A DNA stretch of 63,538 nucleotides from JBBDMW01 sp040878005 (GCA_040878005.1 JBBDMW010000047.1:1-63538), one strand, 5' to 3'. Positions 17,976-26,561 are shown, numbered from the stretch's first letter. The notes: generated by a model from the sequence alone, not told the origin. Numbers and translations are program-made.

Positions 17976-18584
17976 TTACGCCTGCGGGGCAGCCGGCACG
18001 CCGCGGCGGCGAGCGAGTTCTTCTTTGGGGTCCCGCAGTGCCGCCAGGGCCTTGAGCGTGGCCTTGACAATGTTTATCGAGTTGCTGGAGCCGAGGCTCT
18101 TCGAGAGTACGTCGCGGATGCCTGCGGCCTCCATGACGGCGCGGACGCCGCCGCCGGCAATGATGCCCGTGCCAGGCGCGGCCGGCTTAAGAAATACCTG
18201 GGCGCCCGCGTACCTTGCGGTCACCTCGTGGGGGATGCTGGTCCCGTTCATGGTGACCGTCTGCATGCGCTTGCGGGCATTTGTCGTGCCCTTGCGGACA
18301 GCATCCGGCACGGCGCCTGCCTTGCCCAGGCTTGCGCCCACCTTGCCGCTGCCATCGCCGACCACGACCATGGCGTTGAACGTCAGGTTGCGGCCGCCTG
18401 CGACCACCTTGGAGACGCGCCTGATCTTGACCACGCGCTCAACTATGCCGGAGTCTTCAGGCTGTTCCTCGCGCCTTGAGCGCGGGCCACGGCCGCGGCC
18501 GCGACCTCCCTGGCCGCCTTCAGAATCGCCCCGGCCGCCACGCTGCCTTCCGGGCCTGTCGCCTTCCCGTTCCCGTGTGACCAT
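17976..18584 (-). CDS. rpsE: 30S ribosomal protein S5 with Arg/Gly-rich N-terminal extension
   Basis: uS5, 202 residues, central to decoding fidelity. The double-stranded RNA-binding core starts around residue 48 (IVERVVKIRRVSKVVAGGR) and continues with VVVGDGSGKVGASLGKA and the C-terminal fold. The first ~45 residues are unusually rich in Gly and Arg (GRGDSEGGQGGRGRGRGPRS), longer than the usual short tail. ATG at 18584 directly follows the TAA of rplR, in the same frame. Confidence 0.95.
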   Translation of the reverse strand: MVTREREGDRPGRQRGGRGDSEGGQGGRGRGRGPRSRREEQPEDSGIVERVVKIRRVSKVVAGGRNLTFNAMVVVGDGSGKVGASLGKAGAVPDAVRKGTTNARKRMQTVTMNGTSIPHEVTARYAGAQVFLKPAAPGTGIIAGGGVRAVMEAAGIRDVLSKSLGSSNSINIVKATLKALAALRDPKEELARRRGVPAAPQA

Positions 18585-18947
18585 TTAGAAGTCCAGTCCT
18601 TCTGACCTTGCGGCGTCGGCCAAAGCCTTCACACGACCGTGATACTTGTAACCACCCCGGTCGAACACCACTTGTTTTACGCCCGCATCCAAGGCCCGTT
18701 TCGCCAGCGCAGCGCCGACAGCCCTGGCGGCGCCGGTCTTGCCATCTCCACCGGCGCCTGCCTGCGAGTCAACCGACGAAGCAGATGCCAGCGTACGGCC
18801 AGCCTCATCGTCGATTACCTGTGCATATATCTGCTTGTTGCTGCGGAACACTGAGAGGCGAGGACGGACCTCGGCCCCGCGTACCTTGCTTCGTACCCGG
18901 CGGTGGCGGATCCATCGTGGGCGCTGGTCAAATTTTCTACTGCCCAT
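18585..18947 (-). CDS. rplR: 50S ribosomal protein L18
   Basis: uL18, 120 residues, binds 5S rRNA. RPRLSVFRSNKQIYAQVIDD and VFDRGGYKYHGRVKALADAA are the signatures. Start overlaps the last base of rplF; stop abuts rpsE. Confidence 0.96.
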   Translation of the reverse strand: MGSRKFDQRPRWIRHRRVRSKVRGAEVRPRLSVFRSNKQIYAQVIDDEAGRTLASASSVDSQAGAGGDGKTGAARAVGAALAKRALDAGVKQVVFDRGGYKYHGRVKALADAARSEGLDF

Positions 18948-19492
18948 TACCCGCCTCCAGTACCGGACTTGCCGGCCTTGCGGCGTACGACTTCATTGTC
19001 ATACTTGATGCCCTTGCCGGTATAGGGGTTTGGCTTCCGCAGACGGCGAATTCTTGCAGCCTGCTCGCCCACGGTTTCCTTGTCGATCCCGCTTACGACC
19101 ACGCGGCCCTGCCCCTCAACCAGGAGCTCATTGGAGCCGATTGGCTCCAGCACCACCGGGTGAGAAAAGCCAACCTGCATGACGACACTCTTGCCGCGCT
19201 GCTCGGCCCGGTAACCGGTGCCGACCAGGTCAAGGTTGCGGCGGTAGCCTTCGCTCACGCCGGTCACCATGTTGGACAGCAGGCTGCGTGCGAGGCCATG
19301 CAAAGACCTGTGCTTGGGCTCGTCGTTGGGACGGGTCACGTTGAGGACGCCGTCCTCCAGCGTGATCGTCATCTCACCGGGCAGCTTGCGAGACAACTCT
19401 CCGCGCTGGCCCTTGACCACAACGTTCGTGCCGTCGATCTTTATTTCGACCCCGCTCGGGACGGGTATTGGCGAAAATCCTATGCGAGACAA
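18947..19492 (-). CDS. rplF: 50S ribosomal protein L6
   Basis: uL6, 181 residues, made of two similar alpha/beta domains near the sarcin-ricin loop. MSRIGFSPIPVPSGVEI at the start and the conserved PNPYTGKGIKYDNEVVRRKAGK-type end (in part PYTGKGIKYD) identify it. 25 bases after rpsH. Confidence 0.96.
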   Translation of the reverse strand: MSRIGFSPIPVPSGVEIKIDGTNVVVKGQRGELSRKLPGEMTITLEDGVLNVTRPNDEPKHRSLHGLARSLLSNMVTGVSEGYRRNLDLVGTGYRAEQRGKSVVMQVGFSHPVVLEPIGSNELLVEGQGRVVVSGIDKETVGEQAARIRRLRKPNPYTGKGIKYDNEVVRRKAGKSGTGGG

Positions 19493-19517
19493 TTTGAATA
19501 ATTCCGGTCTTGATTGC

Positions 19518-19922
19518 TTACCAGACGTAAAAGAGCAGTTCGCCGCCCACGCCTTCGCGACGTGCCTGGCGCCCCGTCATGATGCCCCGGGGGGTCGACA
19601 TGAACGGCACGCCCAGTCCGCCAAAGTAGCGCGGTATCTCATTCTTGCCCACGTACACCCTTAGCCCGGGCTTGCTCACCCGCTTCAGCCCCTGGATCAC
19701 GGGCACCCGGTCTTCGTAGTACCGCAGGTTAACCTTGAGCATCTTGTCCTTGTGCTTTTCAGCGTCAACCTGCTCAAAGCCCTGGATGAACCCTTCTTCC
19801 TGCATCAACTTGAGGAGGGAAGTCTTCGTGCGGGAAGCGGGAACAGACACAGTCTCATGTCGCACCTGCACCGCGTTGCGTATGCGGGTGATCATGTCTG
19901 CTATTGGATCGGTAACTGGCAC
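19518..19922 (-). CDS. rpsH: 30S ribosomal protein S8
   Basis: uS8, 134 residues. DPIADMITRIRNAVQVRH at the start and GVPFMSTPRGIMTGRQARRE near the end are diagnostic. In E. coli S8 represses the spc operon; no matching target can be asserted here. 19 bases after rpsN. Confidence 0.96.
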   Translation of the reverse strand: MPVTDPIADMITRIRNAVQVRHETVSVPASRTKTSLLKLMQEEGFIQGFEQVDAEKHKDKMLKVNLRYYEDRVPVIQGLKRVSKPGLRVYVGKNEIPRYFGGLGVPFMSTPRGIMTGRQARREGVGGELLFYVW

Positions 19923-19941
19923 TACATTCTCCTGGGCGGAT

Positions 19942-20247
19942 CTACAGGCTGCCCTTGCGGACGCCGGGCAACTGCCCTTTTAGAGCAAGCTCGCGGAACG
20001 CAATCCTGGACAACCCGAAAAAGCGGATGTAACCGCGTGGCCGCCCTGTCATTGAACAACGGTTCTTTAGGCGCGTTGGGCTGGAATTGCGGGGCAGCTT
20101 CGCCAACTCAGCGCGGGCGGACATCCTGTCCTCCGGCGGCCGCGACATATTTTCCGCGATGGACTTGAGCTCTGAGCGCTCCGCCGCGTACTTCTCTACC
20201 AGCCGTTGCCGGCGCTTGTTTCGTTCGATTGCTGATTTCTTGGCCAA
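19942..20247 (-). CDS. rpsN: 30S ribosomal protein S14, long zinc-free form
   Basis: uS14, 101 residues. MAKKSAIERNKRRQRLVEKY begins the long form, and the C-terminal half (RNRCSMTGRPRGYIRFFGL-type, here LKNRCSMTGRPRGYIRFFG) has lost the CxxC...CxxC zinc ribbon. Many Gram-positive-like bacteria have instead a 61-residue zinc-binding S14 at this operon position, so the form is worth noting. 24 bases after rplE. Confidence 0.95.
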   Translation of the reverse strand: MAKKSAIERNKRRQRLVEKYAAERSELKSIAENMSRPPEDRMSARAELAKLPRNSSPTRLKNRCSMTGRPRGYIRFFGLSRIAFRELALKGQLPGVRKGSL

Positions 20248-20271
20248 ATTAGCCCCCCGGGATTATCCCGG

Positions 20272-21048
20272 TCATGCGATAGCGGTTGGCTGATCGACGC
20301 GAACGAACGGCATGCCGAGCAGCTCCAGCATGCGCCGGGACTCCTCGTCCGTCTTCGCGGTGGTGATGATGCCTATCTGCATGCCACGCATTCGATCAAT
20401 CTGATTGTAGTCAATCTCAGGGAACATAACCTGCTCCCTGAGACCCAATGTGTAATTGCCACGCCCGTCGAATGACTCCCGCTGGACTCCGCGGAAGTCC
20501 CGGACCCTGGGCAGGGCGACGTTTACCAGGCGGTCAAAGAACTGCCACATCCGGTCTGACCGCAGGGTCACCATGGTGCCAATGGTCATTCCTTCACGCA
20601 GACGGAAGTTTGCGATCGACTTCTTGGCCTTCGTCGGCACCGGGCGCTGACCTGTGATCGTCGAAAGATCCCGCATGGCGGCATCCAGGGCGTTGGAGCT
20701 GTTTATGGCTTCGCCCAGGCCTATGTTGATGACTATCTTGACCAGGCGCGGCACTTCCATGGAGTTCTGGTATCCGAACTCCCGCCGAAGTACCGGAGCA
20801 ACCTCATCCCGGTAAATCTTGATGAGACGCGGCGGCTCCGCGGCCGGAGCCGGGGCATCACCATCCGGCGAGGCTGCGGCCTCTTCGGTCCTGGCAGCAC
20901 GGCTGCGCGACGTTCTGCCACCGGACGATGCCGCACCGCCAGACTTGGAGGCTGAAGCCGCCCTTGTGCGGCGCTTCGGCTTCTCTTCCGGCTCTTCTAC
21001 TTTTTCTTCAGCTTCTTCAGCGTTGTTCTCGTCAGGAGCGCTTGCCAC
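20272..21048 (-). CDS. rplE: 50S ribosomal protein L5 with ~75-residue N-terminal extension
   Basis: uL5 binds 5S rRNA and the P-site tRNA. The core runs from about residue 78 (LIKIYRDEVAPVLRREFGYQ) through VKIVINIGLGEA, FRLREGMTIGTMVTLRSD and PEIDYNQIDRMRGM to the end. In front lies a highly charged segment rich in Glu, Lys, Arg, Ala and Ser (NNAEEAEEKVEEPEEKPKRR and onward) with no recognisable fold. The start is set at GTG 21048, which overlaps rplX by 17 bases; the frame is open further upstream but only within rplX in another frame. Total 258 residues versus ~180 usual. Confidence 0.92.
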   Translation of the reverse strand: MASAPDENNAEEAEEKVEEPEEKPKRRTRAASASKSGGAASSGGRTSRSRAARTEEAAASPDGDAPAPAAEPPRLIKIYRDEVAPVLRREFGYQNSMEVPRLVKIVINIGLGEAINSSNALDAAMRDLSTITGQRPVPTKAKKSIANFRLREGMTIGTMVTLRSDRMWQFFDRLVNVALPRVRDFRGVQRESFDGRGNYTLGLREQVMFPEIDYNQIDRMRGMQIGIITTAKTDEESRRMLELLGMPFVRVDQPTAIA

Positions 21049-21343
21049 TCTTGACCACTCTTTCTTTCGTACCGTCTTCCAAGAATCTCCATGCTGCCCG
21101 GCCAGGCTGCTGGGTCTCAGGATCCAGGAGCATGACCTTGGACAGTGATATGGGCGCCTCCTGCTGAACCAGTCCAGCCTGAGACGTGCCCGGGCGCTGA
21201 CGGATGTGCCGGGTGATGACGTGCACACCCTCCACCACGACGCGGCCCTCTTTCGGCATCACGCGCACAACCGTGCCGCGCTTGCCTTTGTCCTTACCTG
21301 ATATCACCAGGACGTTGTCGCCTGTTTTTATACGCTGCGCCAC
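21032..21343 (-). CDS. rplX: 50S ribosomal protein L24
   Basis: uL24, 103 residues, a KOW-domain protein that starts large-subunit assembly. IKTGDNVLVISGKDKGKRGT is the KOW motif; GVHVITRHIRQRPGTSQAG follows. 21 bases after rplN; its end overlaps the start of rplE. Confidence 0.95.
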   Translation of the reverse strand: MAQRIKTGDNVLVISGKDKGKRGTVVRVMPKEGRVVVEGVHVITRHIRQRPGTSQAGLVQQEAPISLSKVMLLDPETQQPGRAAWRFLEDGTKERVVKSGKRS

Positions 21344-21364
21344 TTCAGATTCCTCTTGCTGCGC

Positions 21365-21733
21365 CTACAGGACCTCGGGAGCGAGGGACACAATGCGCAT
21401 GAACTCTCGGTCCCGCAGCTCCCTGGCCACCGGGCCAAAGATGCGGGTGCCACGGGGGTTGCGGTCATCACCGATGATAACCACAGCGTTGTCATCAAAC
21501 CTTATATACGAGCCGTCCGGGCGGCGGTGCTCCTTCGAGGTCCTGACCACCACGGCCTTCACCACCTGGTGCATGCCCACTGTTCCGCCGGGAGTGGCGT
21601 CCTTCACAGAGCAGGTGATCACGTCACCCAGCCCCGCATATCTGCGTGCGCTCCCGCCGACTATGTTTATACACAGGACTTCACGTGCGCCGGAGTTATC
21701 CGCCACCTTGAGCCTGGTCTCTCGCTGGATCAT
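21365..21733 (-). CDS. rplN: 50S ribosomal protein L14
   Basis: uL14, 122 residues, part of an intersubunit bridge. MIQRETRLKVADNSGAREVL and GTRIFGPVARELRDREFMRI are invariant family segments. ATG start overlaps the rpsQ stop by four bases (ATGA). Confidence 0.97.
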   Translation of the reverse strand: MIQRETRLKVADNSGAREVLCINIVGGSARRYAGLGDVITCSVKDATPGGTVGMHQVVKAVVVRTSKEHRRPDGSYIRFDDNAVVIIGDDRNPRGTRIFGPVARELRDREFMRIVSLAPEVL

Positions 21734-22050
21734 GCCTGGCTCTCCGCCCCGGCGTCCGCCGATTCGGAACCGATGTCCTCTGGCTGTAGGTCAGCGACAT
21801 CGCCCTTTTCAATGATCTGCACCAGCCGCCACCGCTTGCGCCGTGACACCGGGCGTGTCTCCTCAATGAGGACCGTGTCGCCGTTCGTGGCCTGGTTGAC
21901 CTCGTCATGAGCGATCAGCCTAGTGATGCGACGCCTGCTCTTGCCATATATGCGGTCGCGCTGGGACCAGGACACGCCCACCGTGATGGACTTGTCCATG
22001 GCGTTGCTCAGCACAACACCTGTCTGCTGTTTCCTGCCGCCGGTTGCCAA
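21730..22050 (-). CDS. rpsQ: 30S ribosomal protein S17
   Basis: uS17, 106 residues. GRKQQTGVVLSNAMDKSITV and an OB-fold core with YGKSRRRITRLIAHDE identify it; the last ~25 residues (DVADLQPEDIGSESADAGAE) form an acidic tail beyond the usual end. Start is TTG at 22050, preceded by AGGGAGG with five-base spacing and located one base after the rpmC stop. Confidence 0.93.
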   Translation of the reverse strand: MATGGRKQQTGVVLSNAMDKSITVGVSWSQRDRIYGKSRRRITRLIAHDEVNQATNGDTVLIEETRPVSRRKRWRLVQIIEKGDVADLQPEDIGSESADAGAESQA

Positions 22051-22051
22051 G

Positions 22052-22273
22052 CTAGCCTCCCTGTGCCTGACTCTGCAGCTCGGCGGCGATCGCACGTTCA
22101 CGCATCACCGTCTTGATCCGGGCGATGGTGCGGCGGGTCTTGCCGATCTGGTTGGAATCGCTGAGCTGGAGTGTTGCCTGCCTGAACCTGAGGTTCATCA
22201 TGGCACGCTCCTGGTCGGCGAGTTCCTTATTCAGTTCCTGTGGATTGAGTTCTCTAATTTCGCTGACGCGCAT
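22052..22273 (-). CDS. rpmC: 50S ribosomal protein L29
   Basis: uL29, ~73 residues, a helical hairpin at the exit tunnel. MRVSEIRELNPQELNKELAD and MNLRFRQATLQLSDSNQIGK are typical. A GTG at 22276 precedes the ATG at 22273; either could start. Between rplP and rpsQ. Confidence 0.94.
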   Translation of the reverse strand: MRVSEIRELNPQELNKELADQERAMMNLRFRQATLQLSDSNQIGKTRRTIARIKTVMRERAIAAELQSQAQGG

Positions 22274-22308
22274 CACGCATTTACTCGCAGGGGTTTGCGC
22301 CCCTTCCG

Positions 22309-22725
22309 CTAAAGCTCGTCGCTTCTCGTAATAATCTTGGTTGGCACTGGCAGCTTGTGGGCGGCGCGGCGCAGGGCTTCCCTGGCTGTAGCCTCCGGCA
22401 CGTCCGCCATCTCAAACATCATGCGGCCGCGGTGCACAACAGCCACCCAGTGGTCGGTGGCGCCCTTGCCGCCGCCCATGCGGGTTTCAGCGGGCCGTGA
22501 CGAAACCGGCTTGTCCGGGAACACCCGTATCCAGATCTGGCCGCCACGCTTGACATAACCCGTCATGGCACGCCGTGCAGACTCAATCTGCCGTGAGGTG
22601 ATCCAGCCGGGAAGCTCGGCTTTCAGGCCATAGTCCCCGAACGCCAGGGTGCTGCCCTTCGTGCGGAGACCGCCCATGCGGCCCCGGTGCTGTTTCCTAT
22701 ATTTTGTGCGTTTCGGCTGCAGCAT
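22309..22725 (-). CDS. rplP: 50S ribosomal protein L16
   Basis: uL16, 138 residues, lies near the A site and peptidyl-transferase centre. MLQPKRTKYRKQHRGRMGGL and GRGGKGATDHWVAVV-type segment (here RMGGGKGATDHWVAVV) are diagnostic. 13 bases after rpsC. Confidence 0.97.
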   Translation of the reverse strand: MLQPKRTKYRKQHRGRMGGLRTKGSTLAFGDYGLKAELPGWITSRQIESARRAMTGYVKRGGQIWIRVFPDKPVSSRPAETRMGGGKGATDHWVAVVHRGRMMFEMADVPEATAREALRRAAHKLPVPTKIITRSDEL

Positions 22726-22738
22726 GTCTTATGTGCCC

Positions 22739-23467
22739 CTAGGAACCTTCGCCGGAGTTCTGCTGCTGTTGTTGCTGGGGGCTAGTCCCAAGTGAGAGCC
22801 TGGCCATGGACCTCCTGCGGAGGTTCTCCGCAGTCGGAATCAGGTCTCCCTTGTATATCCAGCACTTCACGCCAATAACCCCGAAGGTGGTCTTTGCCTC
22901 TGATATGGCGAAATCTATCTGCGCCCGCAGGGTGTGCAGCGGGATACGGCCCTGCATCTGCTTGTCAGTCCTTGCGATCTCAGCGCCGTTCAAGCGGCCG
23001 GACACCTGGATCCTGATACCCAGCGCGCCCGACTGCATGGTGCGCTGTATGGCCAGCCTGATCGCTCGCCGGTATGCCACACGACGTTCGATCTGCTCGG
23101 CCACGCTGCGCGCCACCAGTTGCGCATCCAGCTCTGGCTGGCGCACTTCCTGGATGTTGAGCCGAGCACGCTTCTCCGTGAGCTTCTCAAGGTCGCCGCG
23201 CAACTCATCAACCCGCTGTCCGCCACGGCCGATGATGATGCCTGGCCGGGCAGTGTTGATGGTCACCACGAGATCCTGTGGCCCGCGCTCGATCTCGATC
23301 AGAGCGATGGCCCCGGTGTCTCCGTAACGATCGGCAACAAGCTTGCGGATCGACTGGTCTTCCGTAGTGAGCCGCCGGTAATCGCGCGCCTTGTTGGCAA
23401 ACCAGTGGGCCTGCCAATCCTGCACGCCGCCAAGGCGGAACCCTATGGGATGCGTCTTATGTCCCAA
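22739..23467 (-). CDS. rpsC: 30S ribosomal protein S3
   Basis: uS3, 242 residues, at the mRNA entry channel. The KH domain (RPGIIIGRGGQRVDELR) and the C-terminal domain (GRIPLHTLRAQIDFAISEAK) are intact. The tail contains a run of six glutamines before NSGEGS. Start is TTG at 23467, two bases past the rplV stop. Confidence 0.95.
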   Translation of the reverse strand: MGHKTHPIGFRLGGVQDWQAHWFANKARDYRRLTTEDQSIRKLVADRYGDTGAIALIEIERGPQDLVVTINTARPGIIIGRGGQRVDELRGDLEKLTEKRARLNIQEVRQPELDAQLVARSVAEQIERRVAYRRAIRLAIQRTMQSGALGIRIQVSGRLNGAEIARTDKQMQGRIPLHTLRAQIDFAISEAKTTFGVIGVKCWIYKGDLIPTAENLRRRSMARLSLGTSPQQQQQQNSGEGS

Positions 23468-23468
23468 G

Positions 23469-23807
23469 CTATCTGCTCCCGTCTTCGTCTACGACCACGG
23501 TTATATGGCTGGTGGGCCGGTCGAATGCGCCCACGCGCCCCCTTGCCTTCGGCCGGAACCGCCGCAGGGGACGCCCGCCGTCAGCGGTGATGCTCGTAAC
23601 CCGGAGGGCATCACGCGACTGGAGGTCATTGTTCTCCGCGTTCGCGGCGGCGGACTCAATAGTCTTGAGCACCACCCCCGCAGCCGGCGTGGTCATGTAC
23701 CGAAGGATGTCTGCGGCTTCATCCACCCGTTTTCCGCGCACCAGGTCCAGGACCAGGCGAACTTTCTGGGGAGATATGCCAACGTTTTTAGACTGTGCTC
23801 GAGCCAT
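23469..23807 (-). CDS. rplV: 50S ribosomal protein L22
   Basis: uL22, 112 residues, lines the exit tunnel. KNVGISPQKVRLVLDLVRGK and the end with GRPLRRFRPKARGRVGAFDR and HITVVV are conserved. 17 bases after rpsS. Confidence 0.95.
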   Translation of the reverse strand: MARAQSKNVGISPQKVRLVLDLVRGKRVDEAADILRYMTTPAAGVVLKTIESAAANAENNDLQSRDALRVTSITADGGRPLRRFRPKARGRVGAFDRPTSHITVVVDEDGSR

Positions 23808-23824
23808 CAGCGCTTTCCAGCCGC

Positions 23825-24109
23825 CTATCGAACCGATGAGGTGCGGTCTGACTTGGAAGAATGCCCGCGGAAGAGCCGCGTGGGGGCAAACTCACCGAGC
23901 CGGTGACCCACCATGTTTTCAGTAACCAGTACCGGCACGAACCGCCGGCCGTCATGCACGGCAATGGTCACACCGACCATGTCCGGCATTATCATCGACG
24001 CCCTCGCCCATGTCCGGATCACTTCACGTGTTCCGGTCTGACGGATCGTCGAAACCTTCTTCATCAGTTTCGGGTCTATGTACGGACCTTTTTTTACTGA
24101 CCTAGACAT
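23825..24109 (-). CDS. rpsS: 30S ribosomal protein S19
   Basis: uS19, 94 residues, small-subunit head. MSRSVKKGPYIDPKLMKKV and MVGHRLGEFAPTRLFRGHS are diagnostic. 35 bases after rplB. Confidence 0.96.
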   Translation of the reverse strand: MSRSVKKGPYIDPKLMKKVSTIRQTGTREVIRTWARASMIMPDMVGVTIAVHDGRRFVPVLVTENMVGHRLGEFAPTRLFRGHSSKSDRTSSVR

Positions 24110-24144
24110 TATGTATCCACTCTCAGGCCGCTGCCGGCCATTTA

Positions 24145-24975
24145 TTACCGATCGTACCGGCGCCTGAGGATGAACTTATCAGTCCTCTTGTTGTTGCGAG
24201 TCCGGTGACCCAGTGCGGGCTTGCCCCACGGCGTCTTGGGGCCAGGCATGCCGATCCCGTTGCGGCCTTCACCACCGCCGTGCGGGTGGTCACGGGGACT
24301 CATCACGGAGCCACGCACCTGGGGCCTGCGGCCGCGGTGACGGTTGCGTCCGGCCTTGCCGAGCTTGGTGTTCTTGTGGTCAAGGTTGCCAACCTGTCCC
24401 ACCGTTGCCACGCACTCACTCAGTATCTGGCGCATCTCGCCGGACGGCAGCCTGAGAAGCGTGTAACCGGCATCATGCGCCATGACCTGGGCGGATGCCC
24501 CGGCGCTGCGGGCGAGTTGCCCGCCCTTGCCAGGCGCAACCTCAACGTTGTGGACGAACGTACCGGTCGGCAGCGTTCCCACTTTCGTGGCGTTGCCAGT
24601 CCGCACCGACGAGCCTTCGCCGCTCTGGATCGGGTCGCCAACGCGAATGCCGTCCGGAGCGATGATGTAGCGCTTCGAGCCGTCCTCATAGCGCACCAGC
24701 GCTATGCGTGCTGTGCGGTTCGGGTCGTATTCAACTGCGAGCACCTCTGCCGGCGCTCCAGCCTTGTCCCGCTTGAAATCAATGATCCGGTACCGGCGCT
24801 TGTGCCCGCCGCCGCGGTGGCGGACGGTGAGGCGTCCCTTGTTGTTGCGTCCGCCATGCTTCCTGAGCGGGGCGAGCAACGACTTCTCCGGCCGCTTCTT
24901 GGTGATCTCGCTGAAGTCAGCGACGATCGTATTGCGGCGGCCGGGTGATGTTGGCTTGTACTCTCTGAGGCCCAT
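24145..24975 (-). CDS. rplB: 50S ribosomal protein L2
   Basis: uL2, 276 residues, needed for peptidyl transfer. The start LREYKPTSPGRRNTIVADF, GRNNKGRLTVRHRGGGHKR-type segment (here HGGRNNKGRLTVRHRGGG) and the C-terminal MSPRDHPHGGGEGRNGIG are intact. Four bases after rplW. Confidence 0.97.
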   Translation of the reverse strand: MGLREYKPTSPGRRNTIVADFSEITKKRPEKSLLAPLRKHGGRNNKGRLTVRHRGGGHKRRYRIIDFKRDKAGAPAEVLAVEYDPNRTARIALVRYEDGSKRYIIAPDGIRVGDPIQSGEGSSVRTGNATKVGTLPTGTFVHNVEVAPGKGGQLARSAGASAQVMAHDAGYTLLRLPSGEMRQILSECVATVGQVGNLDHKNTKLGKAGRNRHRGRRPQVRGSVMSPRDHPHGGGEGRNGIGMPGPKTPWGKPALGHRTRNNKRTDKFILRRRYDR

Positions 24976-24979
24976 AACG

Positions 24980-25264
24980 CTACGCTCCCTCGAAGAGCTG
25001 GATCGTGTCGCCCGGCCTGAGCGTCACAATCGCCTTCTTCCAGTCGGGCTGCTTGGAGGGCCTGCGGCCGTACCGCTTGACCTTGCCCTTGACTACAAAT
25101 GTATTTACACCGACGGCTTCGACGTCGAACGCCCACTTCACGGCACGCGCGACATCGTGCTTCGTGGCGCGGTTGTCCACCTGGAACACATACTTCCCCT
25201 TCTCCTGGAGAAGGGTGCTTTTCTCTGTCACGAGCGGCCGCAACAGCACCTTTGCAGGATTCAT
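24980..25264 (-). CDS. rplW: 50S ribosomal protein L23
   Basis: uL23, 94 residues, docking site for trigger factor and SRP at the tunnel exit. VLLRPLVTEKSTLLQEKGKY and FVVKGKVKRYGRRPSKQPDW are typical. Its first base overlaps the last of rplD. Confidence 0.95.
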   Translation of the reverse strand: MNPAKVLLRPLVTEKSTLLQEKGKYVFQVDNRATKHDVARAVKWAFDVEAVGVNTFVVKGKVKRYGRRPSKQPDWKKAIVTLRPGDTIQLFEGA

Positions 25265-25914
25265 CAGGAAGCTACCTCCGCGGCTGTCTGCGCCTCTGAT
25301 CCCCAGAGGCTGTTGACCGCTTTGACCGCGTCCGGCGTGAACAAAAGGTTCGTGGCCGAAACAGCCTGCAGCGGGTTCAGAAGCCTGGCTTCCAGCAGAT
25401 CGACGCCCGGCAGGTTCTTTACAGACTTCAATATGTTTGCGTCGGTCTGCTCAACCACTATAAGGGTGGAGCCCTGGAGACCGAGTCCGGAAATCAGGTC
25501 CTTGACCGCACGGGTCTTCGGCGCCTCAACGCTGAAACCATCGATGACCGTCACGCGCTCGGAGCGGACCTTGTCGGAAAGGGCAACCCGGAGAGCCAGG
25601 CGGCGCATCTTCTTTGGGAGGCGCTGCCTGTAGCTGCGCGGGTGCGGGCCATGGGCCACGCTGCCACCCATGACGGGCGAGCTACGGCTGCCCAGGCGCG
25701 CACGGCCGGTGTGCTTCTGACCGCGCAGCTTGCGCGTGGAGTAAGCCACCTCGTGACGGTTGAGCGTGTCGTGTGTGCCCTGCCGCTTGTTGGCAAGCTG
25801 CGCCACGACAGCCTGGTGCAATACCGCAGTGTTCTCCGGCGCTGCCCATACGTGGTCGCTGGCCTCTACGGCGCCAACCACATTCCCTGTGTTGTCTTTT
25901 ACCTGCAGATCCAT
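25264..25914 (-). CDS. rplD: 50S ribosomal protein L4
   Basis: uL4, 216 residues, with the basic loop (RKLRGQKHTGRARLGSRSSP) that reaches into the exit tunnel and MRRLALRVALSDKVRS. In E. coli L4 autoregulates the S10 operon; no such leader is recognised here. Start codon overlaps the rplC stop (TGATG). Confidence 0.95.
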   Translation of the reverse strand: MDLQVKDNTGNVVGAVEASDHVWAAPENTAVLHQAVVAQLANKRQGTHDTLNRHEVAYSTRKLRGQKHTGRARLGSRSSPVMGGSVAHGPHPRSYRQRLPKKMRRLALRVALSDKVRSERVTVIDGFSVEAPKTRAVKDLISGLGLQGSTLIVVEQTDANILKSVKNLPGVDLLEARLLNPLQAVSATNLLFTPDAVKAVNSLWGSEAQTAAEVAS

Positions 25915-26540
25915 CAGGCGCCGTTCTGCTTTTCTATTCTAATAATGCCGTTGCGAGGGCCGGGCACCGCACCCTTTACCAGCACCAGGTTCCGCTCAAG
26001 ATCAGCGTGCACAATCTTCAGCCCGCGGACTGATATCTGCGCTGCGCCGTAGTGCCCCGCCATGCGGGTGCCCGGCCAGACACGGCCCGGCGAGCTGCCC
26101 GCCCCGATGGAGCCCGGCGCCCTGTGCCTGTCTGACTGACCGTGGGTCTTCGGGCCGCCACGGAAGTTGTGCCTCCGTACGCCGCCTGCGAAGCCCCGGC
26201 CTTTCGATTCACCGACAACCTTTACAGTATCGCCAGGCTCAAAGACGTCTGCCTTGATCTCCTGGCCCACCTCAAACTCGCCAAGGTCTGAAACGCTGAA
26301 CTCCTGGAGGTGGCGGAACTTGCCGCCTGAGCGTGCCAGGTGCCCTGTCACAGGCTTGTTCAGCTTCTGGCTTGTCATGAAGCCGATCTGCACGGCCTCG
26401 TAACCGTCCCTTGGGGCGGTTTTGACCTGCGTCACCACGCACGGCCCAACCTCCAGGGCGGTCACGGGCTCAGCCCGGCCATCCTGGTGGTAATAGGTCG
26501 TCATTCCGATTTTCCGGCCCAACAGGCCGACGATACTCAT
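25914..26540 (-). CDS. rplC: 50S ribosomal protein L3
   Basis: uL3, 208 residues. GLLGRKIGMTTYYHQDGR at the start and the central loop GGPKTHGQSDRHRAPGSIG plus MAGHYGAAQISVRGLKIV are diagnostic. 21 bases after rpsJ. Confidence 0.96.
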   Translation of the reverse strand: MSIVGLLGRKIGMTTYYHQDGRAEPVTALEVGPCVVTQVKTAPRDGYEAVQIGFMTSQKLNKPVTGHLARSGGKFRHLQEFSVSDLGEFEVGQEIKADVFEPGDTVKVVGESKGRGFAGGVRRHNFRGGPKTHGQSDRHRAPGSIGAGSSPGRVWPGTRMAGHYGAAQISVRGLKIVHADLERNLVLVKGAVPGPRNGIIRIEKQNGA

Positions 26541-26561
26541 CTGAAAATCCTGCCTCGTCCG

